Shown in pieces: positions 46,171 to 55,942 of a stretch of DNA of 64,000 nucleotides. The position numbers and the translations under genes are program-made. This stretch comes from Massilia brevitalea (lineage in GTDB: Bacteria; Pseudomonadota; Gammaproteobacteria; Burkholderiales; Burkholderiaceae_D). The stretch covers positions 1 through 64,000 of the forward strand of contig NZ_JAULSI010000014.1 of NCBI RefSeq assembly GCF_030711405.1. The letters run 5' to 3'. The stretch's first letter is position 1; each line of letters opens with the position of its first letter. The notes below the pieces were generated by a model that was not told the origin of the DNA, searched no databases, and saw only the letters and a program-made list of their open reading frames with translations.

Positions 46171-47478
46171 ATGAAAAAGCCATTTTATAAAATCCTGTAC
46201 GTACAGGTTCTGTTCGCCATCGTGCTGGGCGTCCTGCTGGGCGTGTTCCATCCCGAGCTCGGCGAGAAGATGAAGCCTTTGGGAGACGGCTTCATCAAAC
46301 TGATCAAGATGATCATCGCACCTGTCATCTTCTGCACCGTGGTGGCGGGTATCGCCGGCATGCAGGACATGAAGAAGGTCGGCCGCGTCGGCGGCAAGGC
46401 CCTGCTCTACTTCGAAGTCGTGTCGACCTTCGCGCTGGTGATCGGCCTGCTGGTGGCGAACATCGCCAAGCCGGGCGCCGGCTTCAACGTCGACGTCGCT
46501 CACCTCGATACCAAGGCGATTGCCCAGTACACCGAGAAGGCCTCGCACCAGAGCACGGTCGAGTTCATCATGAACATCATCCCGAACACCTTTGTCGATG
46601 CCTTCGCCAAGGGCGACATCCTGCAGGTGCTCCTGATCGCGATCCTGTTCGGCGTGGCGCTGTCGATGCTGGGTGAGCGCGGCCGTCCGATGACCAAGAT
46701 CATCGACGACTTCTCGCACGTGATCTTCGGCGTCGTGAACATCGTCATGAAGCTCGCGCCGATCGGTGCCTTCGGCGCGATGGCCTTCACCATCGGCAAA
46801 TACGGCCTGGCCTCGCTGGTTCCGCTGGCCAAGCTGATGGGTTCGTTCTACCTGACCTGCGCGCTGTTCGTGTTCATCGTGCTCGGCACCATCGCCCGCA
46901 TGACCGGCTTCTCGATCTTCAAGTTCATCGGCTACATCAAGGAAGAACTGCTGATCGTGCTCGGCACCAGCTCGTCGGAATCGGCCCTGCCGGCCCTGAT
47001 GCGCAAGCTGGAAAAGCTGGGCTGCTCGAAGTCGGTGGTGGGCCTGGTGGTCCCGACCGGTTACTCGTTCAACCTGGACGGCACCAACATCTACATGACC
47101 ATGGCCGCCCTGTTCGTTGCCCAGGCAACCAACACCGACCTGACCCTGACCCAGGAGCTGACCATCCTCGCCGTGGCGATGCTGACCTCGAAAGGCGCAT
47201 CGGGCATCACCGGCGCCGGCTTCATCACCCTGGCGGCAACGCTGGCCGTGGTCCCGGCCATCCCGGTGGCCGGCATGGCGCTGATCCTCGGCATCGACCG
47301 CTTCATGAGCGAATGCCGCGCCCTGACCAACTTCGTCGGCAACGGCGTGGCCTCGGTGGTGGTGTCGAAGTGGGAAAAGGAACTCGACCACGACCGCATG
47401 AACGCCGTCCTGAACGGCACCTATGTCGAGCAGGTCGATCCAGTTACCGGCACCCCGGTACTGCAGAAAGCGGCGTAA
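46171..47478 (+). CDS. dctA: C4-dicarboxylate transporter DctA
   Basis: A 435-residue inner-membrane symporter (glutamate/aspartate:sodium-proton fold, DAACS family) that imports succinate, fumarate and malate. The start [20 protein letters not shown] and the hairpin signature [34 protein letters not shown] and the [13 protein letters not shown] substrate loop are all present. The start at 46171 has AAGAG in range and matches the family; the frame upstream is not conserved. It has its own terminator. Confidence 0.97.
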   Translation: MKKPFYKILYVQVLFAIVLGVLLGVFHPELGEKMKPLGDGFIKLIKMIIAPVIFCTVVAGIAGMQDMKKVGRVGGKALLYFEVVSTFALVIGLLVANIAKPGAGFNVDVAHLDTKAIAQYTEKASHQSTVEFIMNIIPNTFVDAFAKGDILQVLLIAILFGVALSMLGERGRPMTKIIDDFSHVIFGVVNIVMKLAPIGAFGAMAFTIGKYGLASLVPLAKLMGSFYLTCALFVFIVLGTIARMTGFSIFKFIGYIKEELLIVLGTSSSESALPALMRKLEKLGCSKSVVGLVVPTGYSFNLDGTNIYMTMAALFVAQATNTDLTLTQELTILAVAMLTSKGASGITGAGFITLAATLAVVPAIPVAGMALILGIDRFMSECRALTNFVGNGVASVVVSKWEKELDHDRMNAVLNGTYVEQVDPVTGTPVLQKAA

Positions 47479-47498
47479 GCGTCACCCACCGCACAAGG

Positions 47499-47525
47499 AA
47501 ACCGCGCTACGGCGCGGTTTTTTTT
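47499..47525 (+). terminator. Rho-independent terminator of dctA
   Basis: AAACCGCGC-TACG-GCGCGGTTT is followed by five more T. It starts 20 bases after the dctA stop codon. Confidence 0.92.
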
Positions 47526-47613
47526 CGTCCCTGCTGTTGCCGCTCAGCTTTTGCACCGCTACCAACCCGGTGCTAAGATCGACCGCATGACACAACAGCA
47601 AGGGGACAGCGGC

Positions 47614-48432
47614 ATGAAGCAGGACGCCACGGCAACGCACGACTTCGACGCCGCCATCGCATCAAGCGCCGGCGACGGCGACACCTTCACGGGCCAGACC
47701 CACCCGGCCTACGCCAACATGGTCGGCCCCTTCGGCGGCGTGATCGCCGCCACGCTGCTCAACGCAGTCATGAAGCACCCGCAGCGGCTGGGCGAGCCGG
47801 TGTCGCAAACCGTGCACTTCGCCGCGCCGATCGCCGACGGCGGCTTCAGCATCCGCACGCGCATCCTGCGCACCAACCGCAGCACCCAGCACTGGTCGGT
47901 CGAACTGGTGCAGGATGGCGACGTCGCCGCCTTTGCCACCACCGTCACCGCCGTGCGCCGCGCCACCTGGTCCGCGCTGGACGCCGTCTTCCCCGACGTG
48001 CCGCCCGCCGTCAGCATCGACCCCGCCCCGCACATCCCGCGCGCCGCCTGGACCGGCCGCTACGAAATGCGCTTCATCGACGGTGCACCGGGCGCGCCCG
48101 ACACCCACAGCGACACCTCGCAAAGCCGCATGTGGATCCGCGACACGCCCGCGCGTCCGCTCGACTACCTGTCGCTGGCGGCCCTGTGCGACGCGTTTTA
48201 TCCGCGCATCTTCGTGCGCCGCCCGAAATGGGTGCCGATCGGGACGGTGGCCCTGACCACCTTCTTCCATGCCGATGCTGCGCAGCTGGCGGCCCAGGGC
48301 AGCGCGCCCCTGCTGGGCGTGGCGCGGGCGCAACGCTTCGGCAACGGTTTCTTCGACCAGAACGCGGAGATGTGGAGCGAGCGTGGCGAGCTGCTGGCGA
48401 CCAGCCACCAGGTGGTGTACTTCAAGGAGTAA
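47614..48432 (+). CDS. Acyl-CoA thioesterase-like (double hotdog) protein
   Basis: A 272-residue protein with the TesB-like two-hotdog layout: an N-terminal hotdog (GPFGGVIAATLLNAVMKHPQ, VSQTVHFAAPIADGGFSIRT) and a C-terminal one (PLDYLSLAALCDAFYPRIFV, TTFFHADAAQLA, ending SHQVVYFKE). Such proteins hydrolyse acyl-CoA. The start at 47614 has AAGGGGA about 8 bases upstream; the in-frame ATG at 47587 has no ribosome site. No partner genes give the chain length or pathway. Confidence 0.85.
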   Translation: MKQDATATHDFDAAIASSAGDGDTFTGQTHPAYANMVGPFGGVIAATLLNAVMKHPQRLGEPVSQTVHFAAPIADGGFSIRTRILRTNRSTQHWSVELVQDGDVAAFATTVTAVRRATWSALDAVFPDVPPAVSIDPAPHIPRAAWTGRYEMRFIDGAPGAPDTHSDTSQSRMWIRDTPARPLDYLSLAALCDAFYPRIFVRRPKWVPIGTVALTTFFHADAAQLAAQGSAPLLGVARAQRFGNGFFDQNAEMWSERGELLATSHQVVYFKE

Positions 48433-48523
48433 GCTGCCTGCGCGCCGCTGGCTATCCCGACAGGCATCTTCTGCAAACGATACCTTCCTGATATGATTCG
48501 CAGAATATTTCTGCGGGGAAAGC

Positions 48524-48985
48524 ATGGTTGAACCGGGTCGCGCCCGTGCTCCAGCTGGGTCCGCCAACCGGAACCCGTTGGAGCAACCGTGTATTTACCC
48601 TTGTCGTGCCGCCGTGCTGGCCGGACGCCGGATGCTGGTGGTGGACGACAACCGCGACGCCGCCGATTCGCTCTGCCTGTTGCTGAAGGCGGCCGGCGCT
48701 TCGGTCGAAGTGCGCTACGACGGCCTGGCGGCGCTGGCCGCGCTGGAAGAGCGGGGAGCGCGCTTCGACGCGATGGTGCTGGATATCGGCATGCCAGGCA
48801 TGGACGGTTACACGGTAGCGCACCGGGTGCGCCAGGATGGGCGCCATGCGGGGATGAAGATCATCGCGCTGACCGGCTGGGGTCAGCAGGTAGACCGCGC
48901 CAGGTCGCACACGAACGGCATCGACCACCACTTGACCAAGCCGGTGGACTGGAAGCTGCTGGTGAATCTGCTGGCGTCGCGCTAA
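48524..48985 (+). CDS. Stand-alone response-regulator receiver protein
   Basis: A 153-residue protein with one receiver domain after an unconserved 33-residue N terminus. D41/D42 (VVDDN), phospho-acceptor D87 (VLDIGMPGMDG), Thr117 (ALTGWG) and Lys139 (HHLTKPVD) are all present. There is no output domain. The form is that of receivers found attached to hybrid kinases, so it may be a phosphorelay carrier or a separated fragment of one. No kinase is adjacent. GGGGAAAGC precedes the ATG. Confidence 0.87.
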   Translation: MVEPGRARAPAGSANRNPLEQPCIYPCRAAVLAGRRMLVVDDNRDAADSLCLLLKAAGASVEVRYDGLAALAALEERGARFDAMVLDIGMPGMDGYTVAHRVRQDGRHAGMKIIALTGWGQQVDRARSHTNGIDHHLTKPVDWKLLVNLLASR

Positions 48986-49023
48986 GGGCCTGTCCGGATG
49001 CGCATGCCGCCGATGAACACGGC

Positions 49024-49178
49024 ATGCGCCAGTTCGTGCTCGTCATCCTCAAGACGGGGCAGAACAAGATGACTGATGCCGAAGGCCGCAAGAAGAAGTT
49101 CGCCGGCTGCTTCGCCAGTATGGGTCGGCTGCGATGATGATGATTAACGACGTACACAACAAGATTCAGAAGAAGTGA
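49024..49178 (+). pseudogene. Remnant of a YciI-family gene (internal deletion)
   Basis: The frame at 49024-49137 reads MRQFVLVILKTGQNKMTDAE and ends in FAGCFASMGRLR before a stop, which looks like the N terminus of a YciI-family protein (family pattern FVLVxLKTGPN, AGHxANIxRL). Immediately after, in another frame (49134-49178), comes MMMINDVHNKIQKK and a stop, which resembles the C-terminal helix of the same family. The middle of the domain, roughly 80-100 residues, is absent. The family match is from memory of its pattern and needs a search. Confidence 0.5.
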
Positions 49179-49237
49179 GGCGCGTGCCTTGTCAGCGGCG
49201 TTTCAGCGACGCGAGCGTTGATTGAAAGCGCATGCGG

Positions 49238-49346
49238 CGTAGGGTGGGCGCCCCGTGCCCACGCGTAAACGATGCATGATGCTGGCCTGTTTCTATAGCC
49301 AACGCCGTGCGAACCTCACGCGTGGGCACGGAGCGCCCACCCTACG
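49238..49346. repeat. Inverted pair of palindromic repeats
   Basis: Copies at 49238-49266 and 49318-49346 face each other around 51 bases. Variant centre GTGGGCGCCCCGTGCCCAC. The right copy ends 20 bases before the paoC stop codon, so it may serve as the end of the paoABC transcript. Confidence 0.85.
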
Positions 49347-49366
49347 TTATCACGCAACGCGGCCGA

Positions 49367-51568
49367 TCACGCGCTGATGGTCATCTTGCTCATCAGCTTA
49401 TCCAGCGTCACCGGATAATCGCGCACCCGCACGCCGGTGGCGTTGTAGATGGCATTCGCCACCGCCGCCGCCACGCCGCAGATCCCCAGCTCGCCGACGC
49501 CCTTGGCCTTCATCGGCGACGACATCGGATCGGTCTCGTCGAGGAACACGACTTCCTGGTGCGGGATGTCGGCGTGCACCGGCACCTCGTACCCGGCCAG
49601 GTCGTGGTTCACGAAGAAGCCGCGCCGCTTGTCGACCACCAGGTCTTCCATCAGCGCCGCGCCCACGCCCATGGTCATGGCGCCGATCACCTGGCTGCGC
49701 GCCGACTTCGGGTTCAGGATGCGGCCCGCCGCGCACACGGCCAGCATGCGCCGCACCCGCACCTCGCAGGTGGCCACATCCACGCCGACTTCCACGAAGT
49801 GGGCGCCGAAGGTCGACTGCTGGAATTTCTTGTCGAGGTCGCCGTACTCCATGGTGTCTTCGCCAACCACTTCGCCGCCCTGGGCCGCCTGCTTCAGCGG
49901 CAGCGAGCGTCCGCCCGCGCGCACCGAGCCGTCCACGAATTCGGCCGTGGCCGGGTCCAGCCCCAGCTTGCCCGCCACCGCTTCGCGCAGCTTGACGCAG
50001 GCCGCGTACACGCCGGCAGTCGAGCTGTTGCCGCCCCACTGCCCGCCCGAACCCGAGGACACCGGGAAGGTCGAATCACCGAGCTTGACCACCACCCGCT
50101 CCAGCGGCACGCCCATCATCTCCGCAGCGGTCTGCGCGATGATGGTGTAGCTGCCGGTGCCGATGTCGGTCATGTCGGTTTCCACCGTCACGGTGCCGTC
50201 CTGCCCGAGCTTCACGCGCGCGGCCGACTTCATGACCATGTTGTTGCGGAAGGCCGAGGCCACGCCCATGCCCACCAGCCAACGGCCGTCGCGCACCTTG
50301 CCGGGTTCGGCCTGGCGCTTGTTCCAGCCGAAGCGCTCGGCGCCCTGGCGCATGCACTCGACGAAGCGGCGCTGCGAGAACTTGCGGCCCGGCTTTTCCG
50401 GGTCGCTCGTAGTGTCGTTAATCACGCGGAACATCACCGGGTCCATCTTCAGCTTCTCGGCCATTTCGTCGATGGCGATTTCCAGCGCCATCATGCCCGG
50501 CGCTTCGCCCGGCGCGCGCATCGCGTTGCCTTCCGGGAGGTCGAGCACGGCCAGTTTCAGGCGCGTCAGGCGGTGCGCGCCGGCGTACAGCAGGCGCGTT
50601 TGCTGGACCGCGGTTTCCGGCTGCCCGCCCGGCAAGTCGCCGGACCAGCTTTCGTGCGAGATCGCCGTGATGCGGCCTTCGCGCGTGGCGCCGATGCGAA
50701 TGCGCTGGATGGTGGCCGGGCGGTGCGTGGTGTTGTTGAACATGAGCGCGCGCTGCAGGTTCACCTTCACCGGACGTTTCGCTTCGCGCGCACCGAGCGC
50801 CGCCAGCAGCGCTTCCGAACGCAGGAACAGCTTGCCGCCGAAGCCGCCGCCGATGAAGGGCGAGATCAGGCGCACGTTCTCGACCGGGATACCGAGCGTC
50901 TTGGCCATGTCCTTGGTGCCCCAGTGGATCATCTGGTTCGAGGTCCACAGCGTCAGCTTGCCGTTGTCCCAGGACGCGATCGAGGCATGCGGCTCCATCA
51001 TCGCGTGCGACTGGTCGGGCGTGGTGTAGTTGGCGTCGAGCTTGACCGGCGCGCCGGCGTAGCCGGAGTCAAAATTGCCGATCTTCGATTCCGGCTTGTC
51101 TTCCTTCTTCGGCAGCTGGGCCTTGCCCTTGGCCTTTTCCAGGTCGTACTCGCCCTTCTGCTCGGCGTAGCTCACGCGCACCAGGTGGGCGGCGGCGCGC
51201 GCCTGCTCGAAGGTCTCGGCCACCACCACGGCCACGGCCTGGTGATAGTGCTGCACTTCCGGGCCGGCCAGCAGTTTTGCGGTGTTGTAGTCGCCCTTTT
51301 CCAGCTTGCCCGCGTTCTGCGCGGTGACGATGGCGATCACGCCCGGCGAGCGGCGCGCCGCGTCCAGCTCCATGCCGGTGATGCGGCCCTTGGCAATCGT
51401 GGCGCCGACCACGTAGCCGTAGGCGGCGTTCGGCGCGGCCTCGTGCTGCTCGTAGGCGTAGCGCGCGGTGCCGGTGGTTTTCATCGGACCGTCGATGCGG
51501 TCCACGGGTTTGCCGATCACCTTCAGCTGGTCGATCGGGTTGGTGGTGGCGGGGGTATCGAATTTCAT
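49367..51568 (-). CDS. paoC: Molybdopterin-binding subunit of xanthine-dehydrogenase-family aldehyde oxidoreductase (PaoC-like)
   Basis: A 733-residue large subunit that would hold the molybdenum cofactor and oxidise the substrate. Features: the N-terminal ald_Xan_dh domain (GTARYAYEQHE), FIGGGFGGK and MRAPGEAPGMMALEIAIDEM near the cofactor, SSGSGGQWGGNSS, and the catalytic Glu at about residue 693 (KGVGELGICG). With the FAD and 2Fe-2S subunits encoded just upstream it matches the periplasmic PaoABC aldehyde oxidoreductase type. It follows paoB by 2 bases. Confidence 0.93.
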   Translation of the reverse strand: MKFDTPATTNPIDQLKVIGKPVDRIDGPMKTTGTARYAYEQHEAAPNAAYGYVVGATIAKGRITGMELDAARRSPGVIAIVTAQNAGKLEKGDYNTAKLLAGPEVQHYHQAVAVVVAETFEQARAAAHLVRVSYAEQKGEYDLEKAKGKAQLPKKEDKPESKIGNFDSGYAGAPVKLDANYTTPDQSHAMMEPHASIASWDNGKLTLWTSNQMIHWGTKDMAKTLGIPVENVRLISPFIGGGFGGKLFLRSEALLAALGAREAKRPVKVNLQRALMFNNTTHRPATIQRIRIGATREGRITAISHESWSGDLPGGQPETAVQQTRLLYAGAHRLTRLKLAVLDLPEGNAMRAPGEAPGMMALEIAIDEMAEKLKMDPVMFRVINDTTSDPEKPGRKFSQRRFVECMRQGAERFGWNKRQAEPGKVRDGRWLVGMGVASAFRNNMVMKSAARVKLGQDGTVTVETDMTDIGTGSYTIIAQTAAEMMGVPLERVVVKLGDSTFPVSSGSGGQWGGNSSTAGVYAACVKLREAVAGKLGLDPATAEFVDGSVRAGGRSLPLKQAAQGGEVVGEDTMEYGDLDKKFQQSTFGAHFVEVGVDVATCEVRVRRMLAVCAAGRILNPKSARSQVIGAMTMGVGAALMEDLVVDKRRGFFVNHDLAGYEVPVHADIPHQEVVFLDETDPMSSPMKAKGVGELGICGVAAAVANAIYNATGVRVRDYPVTLDKLMSKMTISA

Positions 51569-51570
51569 GG

Positions 51571-52524
51571 TTATCCTTTCTTCGCTTCCGCCAGCACCGA
51601 CTCCAGGGTGCGCTGGACCAGGGTCACCTTGAAGGCGTTGTCGGCGGTCGGCTTGGCGCCGGCCAGCAGGCGTTCGACGACGGCATTCGCGCCGCCAGCC
51701 ATGCTGGCATCCGCGCCCGGCACGCGCCAGGGTTTGTGGGCGACGCCACCCAGCGCCACGCGGCCGCTGCCATCGGGCTGCACGACGGCGGCCACCGACA
51801 CCAGGGCAAACGCGTAGGACGCGCGGTCGCGCACCTTGCGGTAGAAATGGCGCCCGCCGAGTGGACGCGGCAGGGTGACGGCGGTGATCAGTTCGCCGGC
51901 CATCAGGTTGTTCTCGATGTGCGGCGTGTTGCCCGGCAGGCGGTAAAAGTCGGCAATCGGGATGGTGCGCGTGCTGCCGTCGGGCTTCACGGTCTCGACG
52001 CCGGCGTCGAGCAGCTGCATGGCCACGGCCATGTCGCTCGGGTGGGTGGCGATGCAGGCTTCGCTGTGGCCGACGATGGCGTGGTTGCGGTTGTAGCCGC
52101 CGATGGCCGAGCAACCGCTGCCCGGCACGCGCTTGTTGCAGGGCTGCGCCGTGTCGTAGAAGTACGGGCAACGGGTGCGCTGCAGCAGGTTGCCGGCGGT
52201 GGTGGCCTTGTTGCGCAGCTGGGCCGAGGCGCCGGCCAGCAATGCGCGCGACAGCACGGCGTAGTCGCGGCGGATGCGGGCGTCGCTGGCCAGGTCGACG
52301 TTCAGCACCTGGGCGCCGATGCGCAGGCCGCCCTGCTGGGTGGCCTCGATCTTGTCCAGGCCGAGGTGGTTCACGTCGATCAGGTGGGTCGGCGTTTCGA
52401 TCTCGAGCTTCATCAGGTCGAGCAAATTGGTGCCGCCGGCGATGAAGCGCGAGCCGGGGGTGCGGGCGGCAGCAGCCGCGGCTTCGGCCGGGGTGCTCAC
52501 GCGCTGGTAGGTAAAGGCCCTCAT
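51571..52524 (-). CDS. paoB: FAD-binding subunit (PaoB-like)
   Basis: A 317-residue flavoprotein subunit. The FAD site is shown by [20 protein letters not shown] and [20 protein letters not shown]. Cysteines at [20 protein letters not shown] and [11 protein letters not shown] match the extra [4Fe-4S]-binding insert of PaoB-type subunits. The ATG overlaps the paoA stop by 4 bases, and paoC starts 2 bases after its stop. Confidence 0.93.
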   Translation of the reverse strand: MRAFTYQRVSTPAEAAAAAARTPGSRFIAGGTNLLDLMKLEIETPTHLIDVNHLGLDKIEATQQGGLRIGAQVLNVDLASDARIRRDYAVLSRALLAGASAQLRNKATTAGNLLQRTRCPYFYDTAQPCNKRVPGSGCSAIGGYNRNHAIVGHSEACIATHPSDMAVAMQLLDAGVETVKPDGSTRTIPIADFYRLPGNTPHIENNLMAGELITAVTLPRPLGGRHFYRKVRDRASYAFALVSVAAVVQPDGSGRVALGGVAHKPWRVPGADASMAGGANAVVERLLAGAKPTADNAFKVTLVQRTLESVLAEAKKG

Positions 52525-53195
52525 GCTTTGCCTCCCGCCACTTCAGTGATCGCATCGACGATGTTCGAGTAGGCGCCACATCGACAGATATTCCCGCTCA
52601 TGCGCTCGCGGATCTCGTCGATGGACAGCAGCGGTTTCTGGTTCAGGTCGGCCGTCACGTGGCTCGGCACGCCCTTGCGGATTTCGTCGAGCACCGATAC
52701 GGCCGAACAGATCTGCCCGGGGGTACAGTAGCCGCACTGGTAGCCGTCGTGCTTGACGAAGGCGGCCTGCATCGGGTGCAGCTTGCCGGGCTGGCCCAGG
52801 CCTTCGATGGTGGTGAGCTCGGAGCCGTCGTGCATGATGGCCAGGCTGAGGCAGGAGTTGATGCGGCGGCCGTCGAGGATGACGGTGCAGGCGCCGCACT
52901 GGCCCTGGTCGCAACCCTTCTTGGTGCCGGTCAGGTGCAGGTTCTCGCGCAGCACGTCGAGCAGCGAGGTGCGGGTGTCGACGGTCAGCTCGTGCTGCTT
53001 GCCGTTGACGCGCAGCTTCACCTTCGAGGTGACGGGGGCGCTGGCCGGCACGGCCGGCGCCGCGGCATTGGCGGCAGTGCCGGCGTTCGGCGCCTGGGCC
53101 ATGGCGCTGAGGGGAACGGCGGTGGCGGTGGCTGCCAGTGCACCGGTCTTCAGTACATTGCGCCGCGCGATGTTTGTTTCGATGGGGTCGTCCAT
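52521..53195 (-). CDS. paoA: 2Fe-2S subunit with Tat signal (PaoA-like)
   Basis: A 224-residue iron-sulfur subunit. The N terminus has a Tat motif ([20 protein letters not shown]), so the assembled complex is likely exported to the periplasm. Two [2Fe-2S] clusters are indicated by [16 protein letters not shown] with the SCLSLA Cys, and by [10 protein letters not shown] with CRCGAYS. It opens the paoABC operon. No dedicated MoCo-insertion chaperone (PaoD/XdhC) follows; it would have to be encoded elsewhere. Confidence 0.94.
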   Translation of the reverse strand: MDDPIETNIARRNVLKTGALAATATAVPLSAMAQAPNAGTAANAAAPAVPASAPVTSKVKLRVNGKQHELTVDTRTSLLDVLRENLHLTGTKKGCDQGQCGACTVILDGRRINSCLSLAIMHDGSELTTIEGLGQPGKLHPMQAAFVKHDGYQCGYCTPGQICSAVSVLDEIRKGVPSHVTADLNQKPLLSIDEIRERMSGNICRCGAYSNIVDAITEVAGGKA

Positions 53196-53387
53196 GGGAG
53201 TCCTTCCAGGGCTGCAGGTTTCGTATTGACGTGCCGCGTCCTAAGGCGGCGCAGTCATCCGCTTATCTTAAAGACATTCTTGCAGGCGCGCGGCACGGTA
53301 GACTTTTCGTCACAGACGTTCATTCCGTACACGGAAGATGTATCATTTTAGAAAGTCCACGCCTGTTCACTTACGAGGAAACCTGCC

Positions 53388-54704
53388 TTGAAACTTCGCC
53401 CGCACCACACCGCCGCCATTGCCGCCCTGGTTCTCGCCCTGCCCGCCCAGGCCCAGTTGCCAAGCGCCCTGAAAACCCAGGTCTCGTCCAGCGTGAACAG
53501 CGCCTGGCCTGCGCTGGAAGGCATCTACAAGGACCTGCACGCCCACCCCGAGCTGGCCTTCCAGGAAACGCGCACCGCCGGCAAGCTGGCGCTTGAAATG
53601 CGCAAGCTCGGCTTCACGGTGACGGAAAAGGTCGGCAAGACCGGCGTCGTCGCGATCTACAGGAACGGCGCCGGCCCGACCGTGATGGTGCGCACCGAGC
53701 TCGATGGCCTGCCGATGGAAGAAAAGTCCGGCCTGCCCTACGCCAGCCGCGCGAAAGCCACCAGCGAAGGCCGCGAAAGCTTTACCGCCCACAGCTGCGG
53801 CCACGACATCCACATGACGTCCTGGCTGGCCACGGCGCGCACGCTGGTGAACATGAAGTCGCAGTGGAGCGGCACGCTGATGTTCGTCGCCCAGCCGGCC
53901 GAGGAGACCGTGTCCGGGGCCAAGGCGATGCTGGCCGACGGCCTGTTCACGCGCTTCGCCAGGCCGGACTATGCGTTCGCCCTGCACTCCTGGCCGCTGG
54001 CCCACGGCACGGTCGGCTACAACGTCGGCGCGGTGTCGTCGAATTCGGATGCGATCGAGATCGTGTTCAAGGGCCGCGGCGGCCACGGCTCGGCGCCGGA
54101 CAAGGCGGTCGACCCGATCGCGATTGCGGCGCGCTTCGTCACCGACGTGCAGATCGTGGTCAGCCGCGAGAAGGACCCGAAGGAGTTCGGCGTGGTGACG
54201 ATTGGCGCCATCAACGGCGGCACGGTCGGCAACATCATCCCGGACAGCGTGCAGGTGCGCGGCACCATCCGTTCCTACAGCCCGGCGGTGCGGGCCAAGC
54301 TGCTCGATGGCGTGAAGCGCATCGCGCTGGCCTCGGCGGCGATGGCGAATGCGCCGGCGCCCCAGGTCGAGCTGATCCCGGGCGGCACGGCCATCATGAA
54401 CAGCGAAGCGCTGGTGGCGCAGCTGGAGCCGGTGTTCAAGGATGCCTTTGGCGAAGCGAATGCCCAGCGCATGCCGGCCATGACGGCCAGCGAAGACTTT
54501 TCGCAGTACGTGGACCAGGGCGTGCCCTCGGTGTTCTTCTTCACCGGCGTGTACGACGCCAAGGACGTGGCGGAAGCCGCGCGCGAAGGCGGCAAGCCGA
54601 TCGCCTTCAACCACTCGCCGTTCTATGCGCCGGTGCCGGAACCGTCGATCAAGACGGCCGCGCAGGCGATGAGCCTGGCCGTCCTGAACGTGCTGAAGCG
54701 CTGA
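53388..54704 (+). CDS. Secreted M20-family amidohydrolase/peptidase
   Basis: A 438-residue zinc hydrolase with a signal peptide (residues 1-22, ending AQA). M20 features: DLHAHPELAFQE, metal ligands in SCGHDIHMTSWL and QPAEETVSGAKAML, the dimerisation lid (GRGGHGSAPDKAVDPIAIAA), and a C-terminal His (FNHSPFY). It resembles aminoacylase/hippurate-hydrolase-type enzymes that cleave N-acyl amino acids. It is convergent with the SIMPL gene (3-base gap). Confidence 0.93.
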   Translation: MKLRPHHTAAIAALVLALPAQAQLPSALKTQVSSSVNSAWPALEGIYKDLHAHPELAFQETRTAGKLALEMRKLGFTVTEKVGKTGVVAIYRNGAGPTVMVRTELDGLPMEEKSGLPYASRAKATSEGRESFTAHSCGHDIHMTSWLATARTLVNMKSQWSGTLMFVAQPAEETVSGAKAMLADGLFTRFARPDYAFALHSWPLAHGTVGYNVGAVSSNSDAIEIVFKGRGGHGSAPDKAVDPIAIAARFVTDVQIVVSREKDPKEFGVVTIGAINGGTVGNIIPDSVQVRGTIRSYSPAVRAKLLDGVKRIALASAAMANAPAPQVELIPGGTAIMNSEALVAQLEPVFKDAFGEANAQRMPAMTASEDFSQYVDQGVPSVFFFTGVYDAKDVAEAAREGGKPIAFNHSPFYAPVPEPSIKTAAQAMSLAVLNVLKR

Positions 54705-54707
54705 CCG

Positions 54708-55415
54708 TCATTCCAGCCGGAAGACCACGTCGATTGGCTGCATCAGCTTCAGGGCTTCGATGGCGAGGAAGTCGCTGCGCGCCACGTTGGCCCCGCTGGC
54801 GCGGCGCGAACTGAAGTCGTCGCGCACCAGGCCCATGCTGTAGCCGACGTTCTTCACCCCGGCCGGGGTGACGGCGGTAACCGGGCCGAGCTTGCGGCGC
54901 GCGCCCCTGGCGATGATCTCGGCGCGGCGGCGCGCGTCGCGCAGGGCGTTCGCCATCAGCTCGGCTTCGACTTCGTCGCGCGTGCTGGAGTCGAACGAGG
55001 TGGCGAAGCTGCCCAGGTTCGGCATGTCGAGCAGGGGGCCGACCACGGCGGCCCACTTCGACAGGTCGCGCATGTTGATGTGGACGCTGGAGCGCAGCTC
55101 GTACAGGGGAGCCTCCGGCGGGCCATCTTTTTTCTGCTCCTTGCGCACGTCGCGCGTTTCCATGTCTTCCAGGGGCACGCCCTGCGCCTGCAACAGCGCG
55201 CGCACTTCGGCGATGCGGGTCTCGACCGTGGTGCGCGCCAGCTGCGGGTCGGCGCCCGCCACCAGGATCTCGAAGTCGATGGCGCCGATGTCGGGCACGC
55301 GGTACACGGAGGCGTCGGCGCTGACGTGCACGAAGGGATAGGCCGGCAGGGGCGAGGCGCTCGCCGCAACGGGCAGCGTGGCGATGGCGATGGCGAGGCA
55401 AAGACGTGTCAGCAT
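54708..55415 (-). CDS. SIMPL-domain (DUF541) periplasmic protein
   Basis: A 235-residue exported protein: signal peptide to about residue 21 (ASA), then a SIMPL/DUF541 domain (FVHVSADASVYRVPDIGAID, RTTVETRIAEVRALLQAQGV, ANALRDARRRAEIIARGARR). SIMPL proteins are envelope proteins of unclear function, linked to oxidative stress in E. coli (YggE). The start at 55415 has GGAG five bases upstream. The gene is divergent from the BlaI regulator gene, and the regulator's probable operators lie between them, so it may share that control. Confidence 0.88.
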   Translation of the reverse strand: MLTRLCLAIAIATLPVAASASPLPAYPFVHVSADASVYRVPDIGAIDFEILVAGADPQLARTTVETRIAEVRALLQAQGVPLEDMETRDVRKEQKKDGPPEAPLYELRSSVHINMRDLSKWAAVVGPLLDMPNLGSFATSFDSSTRDEVEAELMANALRDARRRAEIIARGARRKLGPVTAVTPAGVKNVGYSMGLVRDDFSSRRASGANVARSDFLAIEALKLMQPIDVVFRLE

Positions 55416-55455
55416 GGAGTCTCCAGGTGGCGAATGTGACTCCAGCATAGCCGTA

Positions 55456-55523
55456 TGTAGACAGTGCTGTCTACAAATTTTGCTGGGCGTTCGAATCGAG
55501 TAGACAAGCATTTCTAGACAAGC
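55456..55523. promoter_or_regulatory. Probable BlaI-type operators between the SIMPL and blaI-like genes
   Basis: TGTAGACAG-TG-CTGTCTACA (55456-55475) is a perfect 20-base palindrome with the TGTAGA/TCTACA arms expected of BlaI/MecI-type sites. Two further half sites TAGACAAGC occur as a direct repeat at 55501-55509 and 55515-55523. Both could cover the promoters of the two divergent genes. Confidence 0.65.
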
Positions 55524-55558
55524 TATTCTGGACGCGACCCGTTACCCGAGGAAGCGCC

Positions 55559-55942
55559 ATGCCCACCCCATCCGACCTCCCCAAGCCGACCGCGGCCGAA
55601 CTCGACCTACTGCAGGTGCTGTGGCCGCTCGGCGCCGCCACCGCGCGCCAGGTGCACGACAGCATGCAGAAGACCCGGCCCGACGTTACCTACGCCACCG
55701 TGCTGCGCCTGATGCAGATCATGCACACCAAAGGCCTCCTGATCCGCGACGAGAGCGAACGCTCGCACGTGTACGCGCCGGCCCAGCCGCAGGATTCGCT
55801 GCAGACGAATTTGCTGAAGGACCTGGTGCAGCGCGCCTTTGCCGGCTCGGCCAAGGCCCTGGTGCTGGCCGCGCTGAAAAGCGGCATCTCGAAGAAGGAA
55901 CGCGCCGAAATCGAAAAGCTGCTGAAGGAGGACAAGGAATGA
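55559..55942 (+). CDS. BlaI/MecI/CopY-family repressor
   Basis: A 127-residue winged-helix repressor: LTAAELDLLQVLWPLG-like N terminus (TAAELDLLQVLWPLGAATAR), recognition region RPDVTYATVLRLMQIMHTKG and wing RDESERSHVYAPAQ. The C-terminal part (LLKDLVQRAFAGSAKALVLA) holds the dimerisation helices in which BlaI proteins are cleaved. It overlaps the M56 protease gene by 4 bases, the standard sensor-protease/repressor pair. Confidence 0.94.
   Translation: MPTPSDLPKPTAAELDLLQVLWPLGAATARQVHDSMQKTRPDVTYATVLRLMQIMHTKGLLIRDESERSHVYAPAQPQDSLQTNLLKDLVQRAFAGSAKALVLAALKSGISKKERAEIEKLLKEDKE

Noticed and set aside
49367-52579. One continuous frame spanning paoC and paoB
   Set aside because: Only the paoC part (from 51568) is protein-like; upstream of it the frame is out of register with paoB, which has its own complete frame with family motifs. 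It is not a fusion.
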